NCBI GenBank assembly: GCA_963556255.1
Contig: OY744610.1
Coordinates: forward strand, 14,473,419-14,537,418
Direction of reading: 5' to 3'
Length of the DNA stretch: 64,000 nucleotides
Origin: Allolobophora icterica
Lineage: Eukaryota; Annelida; Clitellata; Crassiclitellata; Lumbricidae
A program made the translations under genes and the position numbers. A model generated the notes under the pieces. That model was given only the letters and a program-made list of their open reading frames with translations. It was not told the DNA's origin and ran no database searches. Of this stretch, positions 23,225 to 34,652 are shown in pieces. Position 1 is the stretch's first letter. Each line of letters opens with the position of its first letter.

Positions 23225-23781
23225 GACTCATCAAAGATGATCTCGACCTAACACAATGAAACCACGATCGAACAGAATGGTCTTCAAGTGTTTGCAAAAA
23301 AGAGGTAAAGAGAGGCTGGATGTTAGGCAACTTAGTCCAGGAGGATGGGACGACAACAAGAACACTTCTGTGTTGGTCCGTGGTAGTGCTGGCTGGTGGG
23401 AACCACCAAGTCGCCTTTCGCAGCAGAGTATAGAAATCTCCGACCAGGGATAGAAGATGCTGAGATGGAAAGCTTCTTCAGATAAGATGGAGCACAGTCT
23501 GCCAAGCAATTAAAAACGAACATCAGGATCTCATATTTATTGCGCTTTTGCATAGGTAATGCCGATCCTTCCACATGAACCTAGATATTATATGATCAAA
23601 TCTAGGTCTTTCGCCGATCATCCGAGCCGCAGCATTCAAGATTGATTGGAACCAATTTATGGAGGAATGAGTCAGACAGACATGCATACATAGCATTGGC
23701 ATAATCAACAGTTGGGCATATAAATGGATACGTCAGAGTTGCTGCTGCTTGGGTTGTAAGCGAATCTGACGCAGGTGTTTA
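23225..23781 (-). mobile_element. L2-like LINE, 3' part, split by a hAT insertion
   Basis: Reverse frames show QSILNAAARMIGERPRFDHI and FNCLADCAPSYLKKLS, the C-terminal blocks of L2/CR1 reverse-transcriptase proteins, with frame breaks. The palm domain of the same element type, in the same orientation, resumes beyond the hAT at 26345-26870. The two halves are therefore probably one insertion. Confidence 0.75.
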
Positions 23782-23814
23782 CAGTGGTGGACTGGAGTGT
23801 CAAAGCGGCCCGGT

Positions 23815-24437
23815 GTAGCGATTTCAGATTACCCTCATTTCAAATTACCCCCCGGTAACTTGAAATCGCGTTCAGATTACCGGGGGTAATCTTAAATCGA
23901 TTTCAAGTTACCCCCGGAGGTAACTTCAAATCGATTTCAGATTACCCCTACGATTTCAGATTACCCCTTAAATTAATGGGGCCCGTTCTTCGACTATCTC
24001 ATAATAATAATAATAATTGTTAACATTTCTCATTAAACTCTCATTACCCCTCTAGTGCATTATGTACAACAAGCTATCTTTCGTTGTAGATCACTATTGC
24101 ATCAACTAGGTTGAATCTTTGTATATCTTATGTTGGAATGTAATATGTCAGGCGCTTTGAACTAGTGTATGAGTGGTTTTAATACAATTAACATTTCTGT
24201 GACATTTTTTATTTCTTTCAGATATTGAAACTAGCTTTCAATCTTGCATGTTTAAGGTGTTTTATTCAATAGACCTATATCATGAGTTGCAAGCGTAAGA
24301 ATTTATCACTTTAGCTAAATCAGGTAGGGGGTAATGTGAACAGCGCAGGGGTAACTTGAAATCGCGTTCAGGTTACCCCCGGGGGTAATGTGAAATCGAT
24401 TTCAAAGTACCGGGGGTAACCTGAAATGGGGGGTAGC
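23815..24437. repeat. Foldback of GATTTCAGATTACCCC repeats
   Basis: The left arm (23817-23975) has about seven degenerate units of ATTTCA(A/G)(A/G)TTACCCC in both orientations. The right arm (24325-24437) has units in inverted order (GGGGTAACCTGAAAT, GGGGTAATGTGAAATCG). Between them lies about 350 bases of unique AT-rich sequence. No coding capacity. Confidence 0.65.
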
Positions 24438-25852
24438 CGGGAAAAATTTAAAGCGGCCCTATCCGACATTTATTTTTCTTGGGGATTTGTTTTCAGCCAA
24501 GGTAAGAGATTACTTTACAACGGGATAGTCATAACACAACGATGAATCGCAAACCTAATCTACATTAGACATAAAATATTAACAATGCCTTTCAAGTTAT
24601 AAATCGATTTATCATGACCCACTTAAATGATGGTTATTGTATAAGCAACTTATTTAAGCTGGGTGCCATTTCAGACACATGATCTATAATTGTGTCATTA
24701 CAAAGTTCACTTAAACCATTGGTTTCTACCGACATGAGCGAAAATGCTTCAAGATTTGTAGTAGACAACGAGCTAAGCAAGCGATTTTTAAAGGACTTCA
24801 GTTTTGAGAAAGATCTCTCACACGCTACTTGAGTAGAGGGCAGAGTCAGTACTGTACTGGTCCATTACATACGTACGCAAAAATCTGGAAAAATTGGACC
24901 ATTCCCCTTCCTGTACGCACACGTACTTTTTTCATCCCCCCTCACGTACGTACGCTTGACGCGCCTTGCCCCCAAAGACCAACTGCAGAATGTGTCAGTA
25001 CTACAGGTTCAGGCAGCGGCTGTCTGCACTTTAGGTCAGATTGAAGGACGAGTGATCCATGGACTCACTGCTGAGCTGTGTGATAGTTTAATAAAAGCGT
25101 TCAGAGGTAAGGACCGTAAGGTGGCATGCAAATGACACCTCTCTCACAGTCACACTTCCTCTGGTTGTACCTGATAGCTGAAAAGACTGAACTCTGGCTC
25201 ACTTGAAGGCCAATCAATTTGAAGGCCAATATAGACAAATTATAGGTTCCCTACCCCGTTTTCTATGCGTAGTACATTATCAGTTGACCCTCAACCCCAT
25301 AGGCAAGCATACGCAAGCATATGCATTTGGGTTAACTCCTCCACCCTCCATGCGTACGTACTATATGGATGGCCCCTAAGAGTTTATATGCACGAAACAG
25401 GTGCCTGTAAATCTGACCAAAGAAACTGTATTTATGTAACACAAAAAAGCAGCAAACAGGACTTTTTGCAAGATTTGCATTTCGTAAGTTCATCACTCTT
25501 ATGCCCAACTTGGTCGTCCCAGAGTTCATGTGGAGAATCTTCATTGACGCTGTCCTCTATCTAATCGTCGAACATTTAGTGACGGTCTCTTTGTCTTGAG
25601 TAACTTTAAATAAATCGACTAGATTTTGGCACGTGGCTCCATCTTTAGCAAGAATTTTTAGTTTCTTATCTCTTACCTTTTCCGCACCATCTTTCATTTA
25701 CGTTTCAAATTTAAAATCACTCATAACCGTAAATTTGTTCATTAATTTATTAACCAATAATAATAAAAGAATCTTCGTCAAAAACTAACTTAGCGAAAGT
25801 AGAACCTCGATCGTTTTAAGATTCAACTGTTAATTATATAAATCTGCCTTCT

Positions 25853-26175
25853 CAGGCCCGCCGAGAGGGGGTGGGGGAGGGGGCAAATGCCCAGAGGCCC
25901 GGAGAGTTTTATGGACCCGGCCGTCAGGGCCCGCAATCAACTTATGAAAAACATTATAATCAGTTATACAAAGTTTATGATTTATGCCTTTTTAAATATA
26001 ATATTACTGAATAAAATCGTAGTTGTAGGCCTATATATACACATAGCAGCGTACGGTCGTATCCGCACTGTTTTATGTCAATTTATTTTCTTCAATTTTC
26101 TCATAAAGCCTAAAGATAGTTTAGGAGCCCGTGACTGCTCTGCCTATGGGCCCGGAATTTCTGTCGTCAGCCCTG
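25853..26175. mobile_element. MITE with perfect 8-bp TSD inside the hAT
   Basis: The ends are CAGGCCCGCCGAGAGG and GTCGTCAGCCCTG. The target TGCCTTCT is present at 25845-25852 and 26176-26183. It contains no transposase. Confidence 0.8.
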
Positions 26176-26344
26176 TGCCTTCTAGCGAATAAAAAATAAC
26201 GCCGTCATAAATACCATAACAATTATTATTAATAACATAAACGATTTTAGACATTGTGTCTAAGAACTTAGAAGCGGCCCAAATATCACCGAACTTGGCG
26301 GCCCACCGGGAGTTTTCCCGGTGTCCCGGCAGGCCAGTCCAGTG

Positions 26345-26870
26345 TTAAAAGCACGTTCGACATACTGTACATGTACTTTCGTGAAAGTCAATCCATGGTC
26401 CAAGGTCAATCAAGTTCGCGAATAGTAGTTGAGAAGGAGATGCTAGGAAAGCGATGCTGTAGATTAGGCAAGTAGAGTTCGTAAATCCGCCAGATCAACT
26501 GGGTTTTCTCAAACTTCTGACGGAGATCCAGGCACAAAGCACCTCCTATGTATGAAGCATTTCTCCACTAAGGAGAAAGCTCCTATAACTGGGCCGTGGA
26601 CAATTGGACATACGCCTGCGTGTCATCAGCATACCGATGAGCTGCAACCCACATTGAAGAAAGAACGTTAAAGTGAGTAGTATAGAGGGTATAGAGTAGG
26701 AGGCCTAAGCTAGAACCTTCAGGCAGACCATGCGTGACCACAGACCAGTCAGACCATGTGGAACCAAATATCACTGCCTGAGGACTCCCAGGGAGGAATG
26801 AATGCAGCCGTGACAGCGGGCAACCCACGACGTCAATCGATCTTGTAAGGCGCTTCAACAGAATTTCGTG
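26345..26870 (-). mobile_element. L2-like LINE, palm domain part, other half of 23225-23781
   Basis: The reverse frame 26583-26858 encodes a reverse-transcriptase palm: LHSFLPGSPQAVIFG, then VTHGLPEGSSLGLLLYTLYT and HRYADDTQAYV, including the catalytic YADD. It is 5'-truncated. Confidence 0.8.
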
Positions 26871-27349
26871 ACTAAAGTGACATCAGTTATCGGTCGAACT
26901 TGACACTAAAATTCAAAGCGATAAACCCTCGTTAATCATTAAAAAAGGAATTGGAGTTGTTTAAACATTGTGTCATACGCATAACTCAACCATATCCGTT
27001 TAAATTGCTATTATACGACTAGTTACTTGGAAGGTTAACAGCTAGGCAATGGTGCTTACAATCGTACTGAGTTCAATAATGTGTGACAGGCTCTTGGTAC
27101 AGTTGTCTGTCTCAACAACTCAAGCTAACGCTTCCCTGGAGGCGTAAGCGTTGTAAACCTGTGATCTTACATGTATGTTGTCCTTTAAGGACACACCAAG
27201 ACCATTGACTGGAAAATTTAACTTGCGTCCATAACTGAATATCAACGACAGCATATTGAGTGTAAGCCTACTATTTCCAGCAGCTAGCATGCTTTTAAGT
27301 ACCGTAGTTTAAACATTACAATAACTCTTATAGAGTTAAAGTTCAAACT
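26871..27349. other. No recognised gene
   Basis: AT-rich sequence between the LINE and the large foldback. Nothing found. Confidence 0.4.
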
Positions 27350-29575
27350 GCTTATAGGCCAAGAGCATTAGGTTTAAGGTGGAAATTTTTCATAACAAGC
27401 TGAATTTTTCAGGATAGGTCTAGGAATATGAGTAGAATAACATACTAAAAGTCCCCGATAATCCCCTTGGAGCTCTTTCAGAAATCCAAGATGGCGTCCA
27501 AAATGGCCGTCATTAGATCATTATGTGCTAAAAGCTGAAAGTAGCTCCTCATAACAATCTGAATGTCTCAGGATAGGTAAAGGAATATGGGTAGAATAAC
27601 ATACTAAAAGTCCCCGACAATCCCCCTGGAGCTCTTTCAGAAATCCAAGATGGCGTCCAAAATGGCCGTCATTAGATCATAATGTGCTAAAAGTTGAAAG
27701 TAGCTCCTCATAGCAATCTGAATGTCTCAGGATAGGTCAAGGAATATGGGTAGAATAACATACTAAAAGTCCCCGATAATCCCTCTGGAGCTCTTTCAGA
27801 AATCCAAGATGGCGTCCAAAATGGCCGTCATTAGATCATTATGTGCCAAATGCTGAAAATAGCTCATAACTAGCTGAAATTTTCAGGATAGGTCTAGGAG
27901 CATGAGTGGAATAACACTGTAGGTCCTTGACAATTTCCTGATTCCCTGGAGCTCTTTCCGAAATCCAAGATGGCGTCCAAAATGGCCGTCATTAGATCAT
28001 AACGTGTCAAAAGCTGAAAGTAGCTCATAATAAGTTGAATTTTTCGGATTAGGTCTAGGAGCATGAGTGGAATAACATACTAAAGGGCCCTGAAAATTCC
28101 CTGGAGCTCTTTCCGAAATCCAAGATGGCGTCCAAAATGGCCGGCATTTTCTATTATTATTATAATTTTGAAACCCGAGAAGTTAGAATTGCAATTGAAG
28201 TGTCTAAACACACGTTTTAAGTCACAAGGATGCATAGTATTCAAAATTCAAAGTATCCAGAACAAATTTTATAGAGCTGAAAACTTTGTTCACTTTAGTA
28301 GTTCTGTCACATACGTGTTAATCTGGTCATTGCTACAAGTTTGACGACTGCATTGACTGCACATTGAGGAAATACTGCACCCAAAGCTTCCCAGTTCTGC
28401 ACTGAATTCCACCCTGGTCAAGGAGTTGTGAAATGAAGTCGCATAACTGTTTGAAACACTCATTCTCGGCTACATCAGCGGCGTTCTCGTCCTTTTGAGA
28501 AGAGCTATATAAAGATTCGCTAAGTGATCTTTGTCTATGCTATCCAAGGTGCCACCGTGCCACATGTGCCCAACAATGCCCAAATGAGGACAGAATTTGA
28601 GCACGAAGAGCACGAGAAAAGGCATTGCCAGATAGTATGTGTATGACGGATCCGTTGGCATATACCATCTCCCAAAGTACCGGCAAGTGGCCCTTATACA
28701 GCGCTTAATCGAGCGTGCTTCTGAGTAGATAACCCTGAAGAGGAGCTATATAAATTCTCTATATGAATGAACAATCAGGAGACTGGAAGCTACACCGGCT
28801 GGTGTGTGAGGCAAATGATTCCACTTTTCCATGCTGCAGGACATCTTAAGTATGCCAAATCTGCCAGGTTGCACTTTCAACAGATGGAAGCCTTAGAGCA
28901 AACTATGCTTTTGGCACATAATGATCTAATGACGGCCATTTTGGACGCCATCTTGGATTTTGGAAAGAGCTTCAGAGGGATTGTCAGGGATTTTTAGTAT
29001 GTTATTCCACTCATGCTCCTAGACATATCCTGGAAAATTCAGCTTGTTGTGAGCTATTTTCAGCTTTTGGCACATTATGATCTAATTACGGCCATTTTGG
29101 ACGCCATCTTGGATTTCTGAAAGAGCTCCAGAGGGATTATCGGGGACTTTTAGTATGTTATTCTACCCATATTCCTTGACCTATCCTGAGACATTCAGAT
29201 TGTTATGAGGAGCTACTTTCAGCTTTTAGCACATAATGATCTAATGACGGCCATTTTGGACGCCATCTTGGATTTCTGAAAGAGCTCAAGGGGGATTATC
29301 GGGGACTTCTAGTACGTTATTCTACCCATATTCCTTTACCTATCCTGTGACATTCAGATTGTTATGAGGAGCTACTTTCAGCTTTTAGCACATTATGATC
29401 TAATGACGGCCATTTTGGACGCCATCTTGGATTTCTGAAAGAGCTCCAGGGGGATTATCGGGGACTTTTAGTATGTTATTCTACTCATATTCCTAGACCT
29501 ATCCTGAAAAATTCAGCTTGTTATGAGAAATTTCCACCTTTCATCACATTTTGATCTAATGCTCTTGGACTATTA
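27350..29575. repeat. Large foldback element with tandem arms of about 159 bp units
   Basis: The core string AAGATGGCGTCCAAAATGGC occurs five times in direct order (about 27489, 27648, 27808, 27967, 28123) and, inverted, four times (about 28935, 29090, 29250, 29408). The spacing is close to 159 bases. The extreme ends also match inverted: AAGAGCATTAG at 27361 and CTAATGCTCTT at 29557, with similar short outer flanks. The arms are separated by about 740 bases of unique sequence with no supported gene. Confidence 0.85.
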
Positions 29576-30225
29576 GACCTACAATAAATTCTCTTACTGA
29601 TTCCCGTGTATGAAAACCAAACAGTTTATGATAAAAAATTTTCCAGCAGGCGTTTAAAATTACACAGCTGAGGCTGGGAAAACCTCACAGCTACTGAATC
29701 GTATCCTAAAACTGGGATGATATAATTATGTCTGCTGCAAGTAAAGCTGCATTAGCTGAGACATACCCGAAAGAGTTATTGAAAATATGATTGCTAGCGG
29801 CATAGAAATTGTGCATTATACTATCCACATCGCTTCTCAGTTTATTACCAGCACAAAACTCTCTCAAGGCCGATCGTTGGAAGTTTGCTCCATGAAGACG
29901 TCGAATAAAGAATGCTTTATTTAACTCTTTCCCTAACGCATACTTAGGTGCATCTCACTTATTCTACCTTGCCGTTATTTTCCTAATCGTCGCTGGTTTC
30001 TCTCTCATAATTATGTTGACTCACTTTAGTCTATCGAAGTTCGAGACCTACTGATGTCAAATGGATTTCCTCAACACATCATAATTTTTACTACGGAATT
30101 GTTTGAAGCAACCATCTGTTGATACCGTGTGTAGTACGGTGCTACTAGCCTCTCCCGCGCAGAACATTCCGTGCCAGTTCGACAAGATCCTCTGTTTCGT
30201 CACCAGCTATGCATCCATATCACTG
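29576..30225. other. No recognised gene
   Basis: Unique AT-rich sequence without a supported frame or repeat. Confidence 0.4.
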
Positions 30226-30845
30226 TCTTTGCTTTCATCCCTACATTTCTCCATTCCCGTCTCCCTAGGGCGGACTTCTTCCTTCCGTCCCTTCTTTCGT
30301 CTCTTCCTCTCTTACTATCGCCCTGTTTATGCCGTAATGCTTGCAATGCCTGCATACATGCCTGCCTACCTCCCTAGTTGCTTACATGCCTCCATCCCTC
30401 TCACTTATCTTCGAGCCTCGCTGTCCCTCGTTCCCTTACTTCTTGCTTCCATTCTGAACGAGATCGTCCATCCAAGCGTCTTTATCTTTCACCCCCTCCC
30501 TTTCTCCTTCCTATTTTCATGCTTCTCAAACTCTCTCCATCTTTGTCTCTCTTCTTTGACCTTGGATCCATGCCTATCTTCTTATATCCTCTCCTTATCT
30601 GCCTCTCTTTCTCTGCCTCCGCCCGAGTCTTCTCTTTTTTCTGGCTCCATATTTCTTACTTTCTCTATTTTCCAGCCCTGTTTCTTACTGCCTCTCTTCC
30701 TATTTTGTGCATTACCTCTCATCCTACCTCACGCCTCACTTTCTAACTTCTCTTCCCGCCTGTTTTCGCTGCTCGATTCTACTATCCTCCCACCCGTTCC
30801 CTTCCTTTCTCTCTCCATGCTTTCTTCCGTCCCCGATGAACTCTT
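30226..30845. repeat. Pyrimidine-rich tract (plus strand)
   Basis: Over about 600 bases the plus strand is dominated by C and T (TCTCCTTCC, CTCTCTTTC and similar). This opens all three forward frames with Ser/Leu/Pro/Phe-rich low-complexity products. It looks like a decayed CT-repeat tract rather than a gene. Confidence 0.65.
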
Positions 30846-30849
30846 ATAG

Positions 30850-32535
30850 TTCTATAGAGTACAATACATAGACTCAACATAACTCAACTATAAAGTTAGG
30901 TAATCAAAAAATAAAACAAAAACAAGATACCTCTAGTTAAAGCAGTCTTATTATTCTGGAAAGGTTGTGACGAATAGCTGTTGACATTGTTACAGATCAC
31001 TGTTAATAACTGGCTCGAATTAGAAGTATGATCAAATATTTTATTTAGAACGAAATACTGTACAACAGTTTACCTTTTGACAAGGTCTTTCGACCGTCCA
31101 CCAACAGCAAGACGACAGTCGAAAACAAAACATCGACCACTTCAACAGTCAACGAGTTGACTTAACAAACCTCAGCGAAAATAGCAACTCAAGACACCAA
31201 ACAACGAGCTTAGACGTCTTACTAACAGGAGTAAATGATATCCGAGTCTTCTCAAAATTCTAATCTTGAACGGAGCCTTGGCAGGAAACCAACAAAAGGG
31301 TCTCGTCAGACCAAAACCAAAAGCCACGTTCTACACTACTACCAGTTCCCCCAGTTATATTGACGTCCCACTTGCACCATTCCTCGTGCGTAACCGGTCA
31401 AGCTGAGCATCTCCTTTACCACCTGTCCTCATCAATAAAATTATATCATTGCTGGCAGAGAGTGAGTATCTAACAAAATATTTGACAGTTGGGAGTGAAA
31501 GCCTAGTGTACATGTAATCTAAATTTGCTGGCAGATGCACGTAGCAACTGGAATAGTTATAGATACGGCGAACATGGAGGGCTAAACTGCTTCTAACAAG
31601 AACTGGAAACCTTTAGTGTCCACCTCACGACTAGAATAGAGACATGGCTCTCAGATTATCGATTGATAATATAATTAGTGGTAAATCTATTCTCCCACTG
31701 ACGGATAGAAGGAGTAGGCCTACTCGGGAATGATCCAAAAAGAGCAAAGCAACTTAGCAGTCAGCGTAATTAACTTATTACCAAGTTGAAATTTGAGCCA
31801 GGCTGCATTGGCAGAACACAGTTGGACTATAATATAGTCCAACTGTGTAGCGCCAGAACTTGGCAATGGCCGCCGATTTGAGTTTCGTCGTGGGCTGGAG
31901 GCTTGGTTGTGCTTTTTACGATTTCTGTTGGAAACTGATAGCTTGTTTTGTGGTTTTTAGAAATGCTATTGGTGATCATTTTATGTTACATTAAACGTTC
32001 TGCCTAAAATGTCGAGGCTTACCTTCTGTTAACGTAAGTTCATAAGAGGGATCTTCACAATAGCATCATTTGTCCCCAGGTCGAATTTTACTATTACTAA
32101 AGTGGATCGCATCACTTACGTTGCGTGTTGCTTATGATCTGAGCAGAACAGATTCAAAGGCGGAGGTAATTTTCCTTACGCTCTTTGGCAAACAGTTTGC
32201 TATACGATCAAGAGAGGAATGGGTTGAATACATAACTTAGAAAAACACCATGCCCGGTATGTATACATCAGTAGGGTTCAAGTTAGTTGCCGTCCGGCAC
32301 CTGGATCCGAAAAATATAGCTCGTGACAAACCGCATGCACTTAGGCGATGGAGCAAATATATATATATACGTATATTAAATTTCGCGAGGTAATTTGTTA
32401 CGCAAACTGTCTGCGGCATTAACGTATTTTTACAGAACACGCATTGGACGAAATTAATTTTATTCAGATGACATCGTTGTAGTCATACAGTATTGTCCAT
32501 ATTATTCATATGTTGTGGTGTGTAGGATACACACC
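30850..32535. other. No recognised gene
   Basis: Unique sequence with one strong palindrome at 31816-31848 and a short AT run near 32355. No family resemblance found. Confidence 0.4.
31816..31848. repeat. Perfect 15-bp hairpin palindrome
   Basis: ACACAGTTGGACTAT, loop AAT, then ATAGTCCAACTGTGT. The two arms are exact complements. Confidence 0.9.
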
Positions 32536-32540
32536 GCTAA

Positions 32541-32812
32541 TGGATGGATGGATGGATGGATGGATGGATGGATGGATGGATGGATGGATGGATGGATGGA
32601 TGGATGGATGGATGGATGGATGGATGGATGGATGGATGGATGGATGGATGGATGGATGGATGGATGGATGGATGGATGGATGGATGGATGGATGGATGGA
32701 TTGGATGGATGGATGGGTGGATGGGTGGGTGGATGGAATATGGATGGATGGATGGATGGATGGATGGATGGGTGGATGGGTGGGTGGAACGATGAATGGA
32801 TGGATGGAGAAA
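32541..32812. repeat. (GGAT)n microsatellite
   Basis: About 60 tetranucleotide units, perfect to 32700 and then interrupted by GGGT variants. It opens long spurious frames on both strands. Confidence 0.95.
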
Positions 32813-33278
32813 GATGAATAGAGATACAGAGACAGAGACAGAGAGATGGTCAAATAGACAGAAATACAGAGCAAGACAGAGACAGTCAGACATGCATACA
32901 GTCGGACAGAAAGGCACAGAGATAGCAGAACAAACAGAGAATAAGAGCAAAGAAGTGGTAGGAATGCACTAGCGTGCGTAGCCTAGACAAGGGAATCCTA
33001 TCTGTGGTTAAGCCACGCAGGGTGTTAGTAATTCTGCACGTGCGCAATGTGTACAATGTGTGGACTGAACGAGGCCGCTCGGATTCGGATTTCGGAGTCG
33101 CTGCTAGAAAGGCATGCTGCTGGTCAATGCATAAGCAAGTTTATTACATCCCAGTGTTCGCTTCTACGGTCGGTCGGCGACCACGAAGCATCGAGCGATG
33201 AACCCCCGTTGCAATATATACTTTGAAGATCGCCTTTAAGAATGCAGACCTCTGAAGAATTGTGCGTTACTTGTACGT
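32813..33278. other. No recognised gene
   Basis: The first 130 bases are AGACAGAGA-type purine-rich repeats beside the microsatellite; the rest is unique sequence. Confidence 0.4.
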
Positions 33279-33827
33279 GTGGAGAAACTGGACAGAGGAC
33301 AGGAAGTTGTTAACATTTCGCAAATCAGTGTGCAGACCTGTAGGCCCTATGTATTGGATGGTGGATCTCTACTACATCGTGTTTCATGGCGTATAGATGA
33401 AACGTATGAGAATATTGCAAACCCATGTGCAGAATTAAATCTGAAAACCTACGGAAAAGCTGTTATTGTTTTTGATGGCTACACCAGTTTTCTTATGATC
33501 AAGGACATGACACACAGAAGACGCAACACCAAGACAAGCAGATATGTGAATCCAACTCAGGGCATGAAGTTTGTTGGGCTAATGCAAAAACAGCAGGGAC
33601 TGAATTTCCTAGTAGGTGATATGTTGAGGAAGCACGGGTTTACTGTGCACCACGCAGATACTGATGTGGACATCGTTCGTGCTGCAGTTTCCTCCTCAGG
33701 GAATGCAACTACAACAATAACAGAGGAAGAAAACGACTTACTGATTCTTCTTCTGTACCATACCAAGTTGTACTATCGCAGTGCAGGGATTGTTTTAACG
33801 TGCAATGAAACACAAAATGTGCAGTGA
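33279..33827 (+). CDS. PIN/FEN1-like nuclease-fold protein, fragment
   Basis: The 182-residue frame has the layout of a PIN-like (5'-nuclease fold) domain of a kind scattered in many invertebrate genomes as uncharacterised proteins. Visible acidic sites are VIVFDGY near residue 66, with KDMTHRRR just after, HHADTDVDIVRAA near 128, and EENDLLILLLYH near 152, where many relatives would have Gly-Glu-Asp-Thr-Asp. No zinc finger or other domain follows. It is short and may be a relic of a longer mobile or domesticated gene. The first ATG of the frame may not be real, since homology seems to begin about residue 20. Role unknown. Confidence 0.5.
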   Translation: MEKLDRGQEVVNISQISVQTCRPYVLDGGSLLHRVSWRIDETYENIANPCAELNLKTYGKAVIVFDGYTSFLMIKDMTHRRRNTKTSRYVNPTQGMKFVGLMQKQQGLNFLVGDMLRKHGFTVHHADTDVDIVRAAVSSSGNATTTITEEENDLLILLLYHTKLYYRSAGIVLTCNETQNVQ

Positions 33828-34652
33828 TGAAAGGCTGTTAACCGCTCTTTGTGCATGAAAAGAATTGTAATTTCATAATTATTTATGATTTTTATGTGCT
33901 CTGGCGCTGGCCATGTGCAGTGATAAATTTTCCTTAAAACATGCCCTGTCGCAGTGATATAAGATGGGAACAATCTCCCAATCCTGTTTATGATATTCGA
34001 AGCATTCATTCATAGTAGGGCAATGACATCTGCAAGTTTATCCTGTTTCTGCATGCATTCACGATGTTGCTACAAAGCTTAGTCCTTTCTCTCCAATGCC
34101 TCTCTTCTTCGTGGCGCAGTGCACGAATGCGGAAGCGCCCACGTGTTCATCACGATGAACCTGGCTTACGGTTAAGTTCGGCAGATCTTAAAAGCCGAGT
34201 TTGGCATTGCTGCGCTTCAGAGGCGCAGCGACCGTCCTCCGTACCCTCCGACCGGAAGTAATGGGCCTCTTAAAGTGGCAAAAATAACCATGAACGGCGT
34301 GAAGATTTATGATACTGTTTTGATACATCACATAATGCTATTAGCTACGTCATCAGTTGTCTGTCAGTCATTGCGAATTCTATATTGTATATTACCGCAT
34401 TCTAGTTGTCGTCCCCGGACGTATGTTCGGAGGGGCCACGTTCTTTGTTGCTACGGCTCTGCTGCGCTTACAGGGAACATTGGCAGTTTTCACCTATAAG
34501 TCTGCACACAATGATCTTATAAGATGCCGATTCTGCTCAAAATACTCACAACAGCTTAGTGATAATATTGCCACAAAATGCGATTTAGTCTTCACCATTG
34601 CACCTTACAAAACACAAAATTCACACGAAAACAGACCTTGATCATTGACACA
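33828..34652. other. No recognised gene; 3' flank of copy C
   Basis: A GC-rich patch at 34110-34260 (GAGGCGCAGCGACCGTCC) may be a short interspersed repeat, but I cannot assign it. Confidence 0.35.

Larger units (their letters stand above)
23782..26344 (-). mobile_element. hAT element (Ac/ZBED-like), decayed, with nested insertions
   Basis: The left end is CAGTGGTGGACTGG, and the right end reads CCAGTCCAGTG, preceded by CCACCGGGAGTTTTCCCGGT, a terminus style of animal hAT elements. Reverse-strand coding relics are at about 24560-24836 (VACERSFSKLK, the hAT dimerisation block) and 25480-25760 (GAEKVRDKKLKILAKDGA, an N-terminal block). A foldback sits near its left end and a MITE at 25853-26175. 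The target duplication is not resolved. Confidence 0.75.

Noticed and set aside
27350..28160. Regularly spaced repeats that at first look like a CRISPR array
   Set aside because: The intervals are homologous to each other (tandem repeats), not unique spacers, and inverted copies follow. The DNA is animal.
30103..30849. 248-residue Ser/Leu/Pro-rich frame
   Set aside because: It lies in a pyrimidine-rich tract where all three forward frames are open and of the same low-complexity composition. No domain, no homologous copy.
32506..32950. Long frames on both strands with Met-Asp-Gly-Trp or Ile-His-Pro-Ser repeats
   Set aside because: They are translations of the GGAT microsatellite; every frame is open because the repeat lacks stops.
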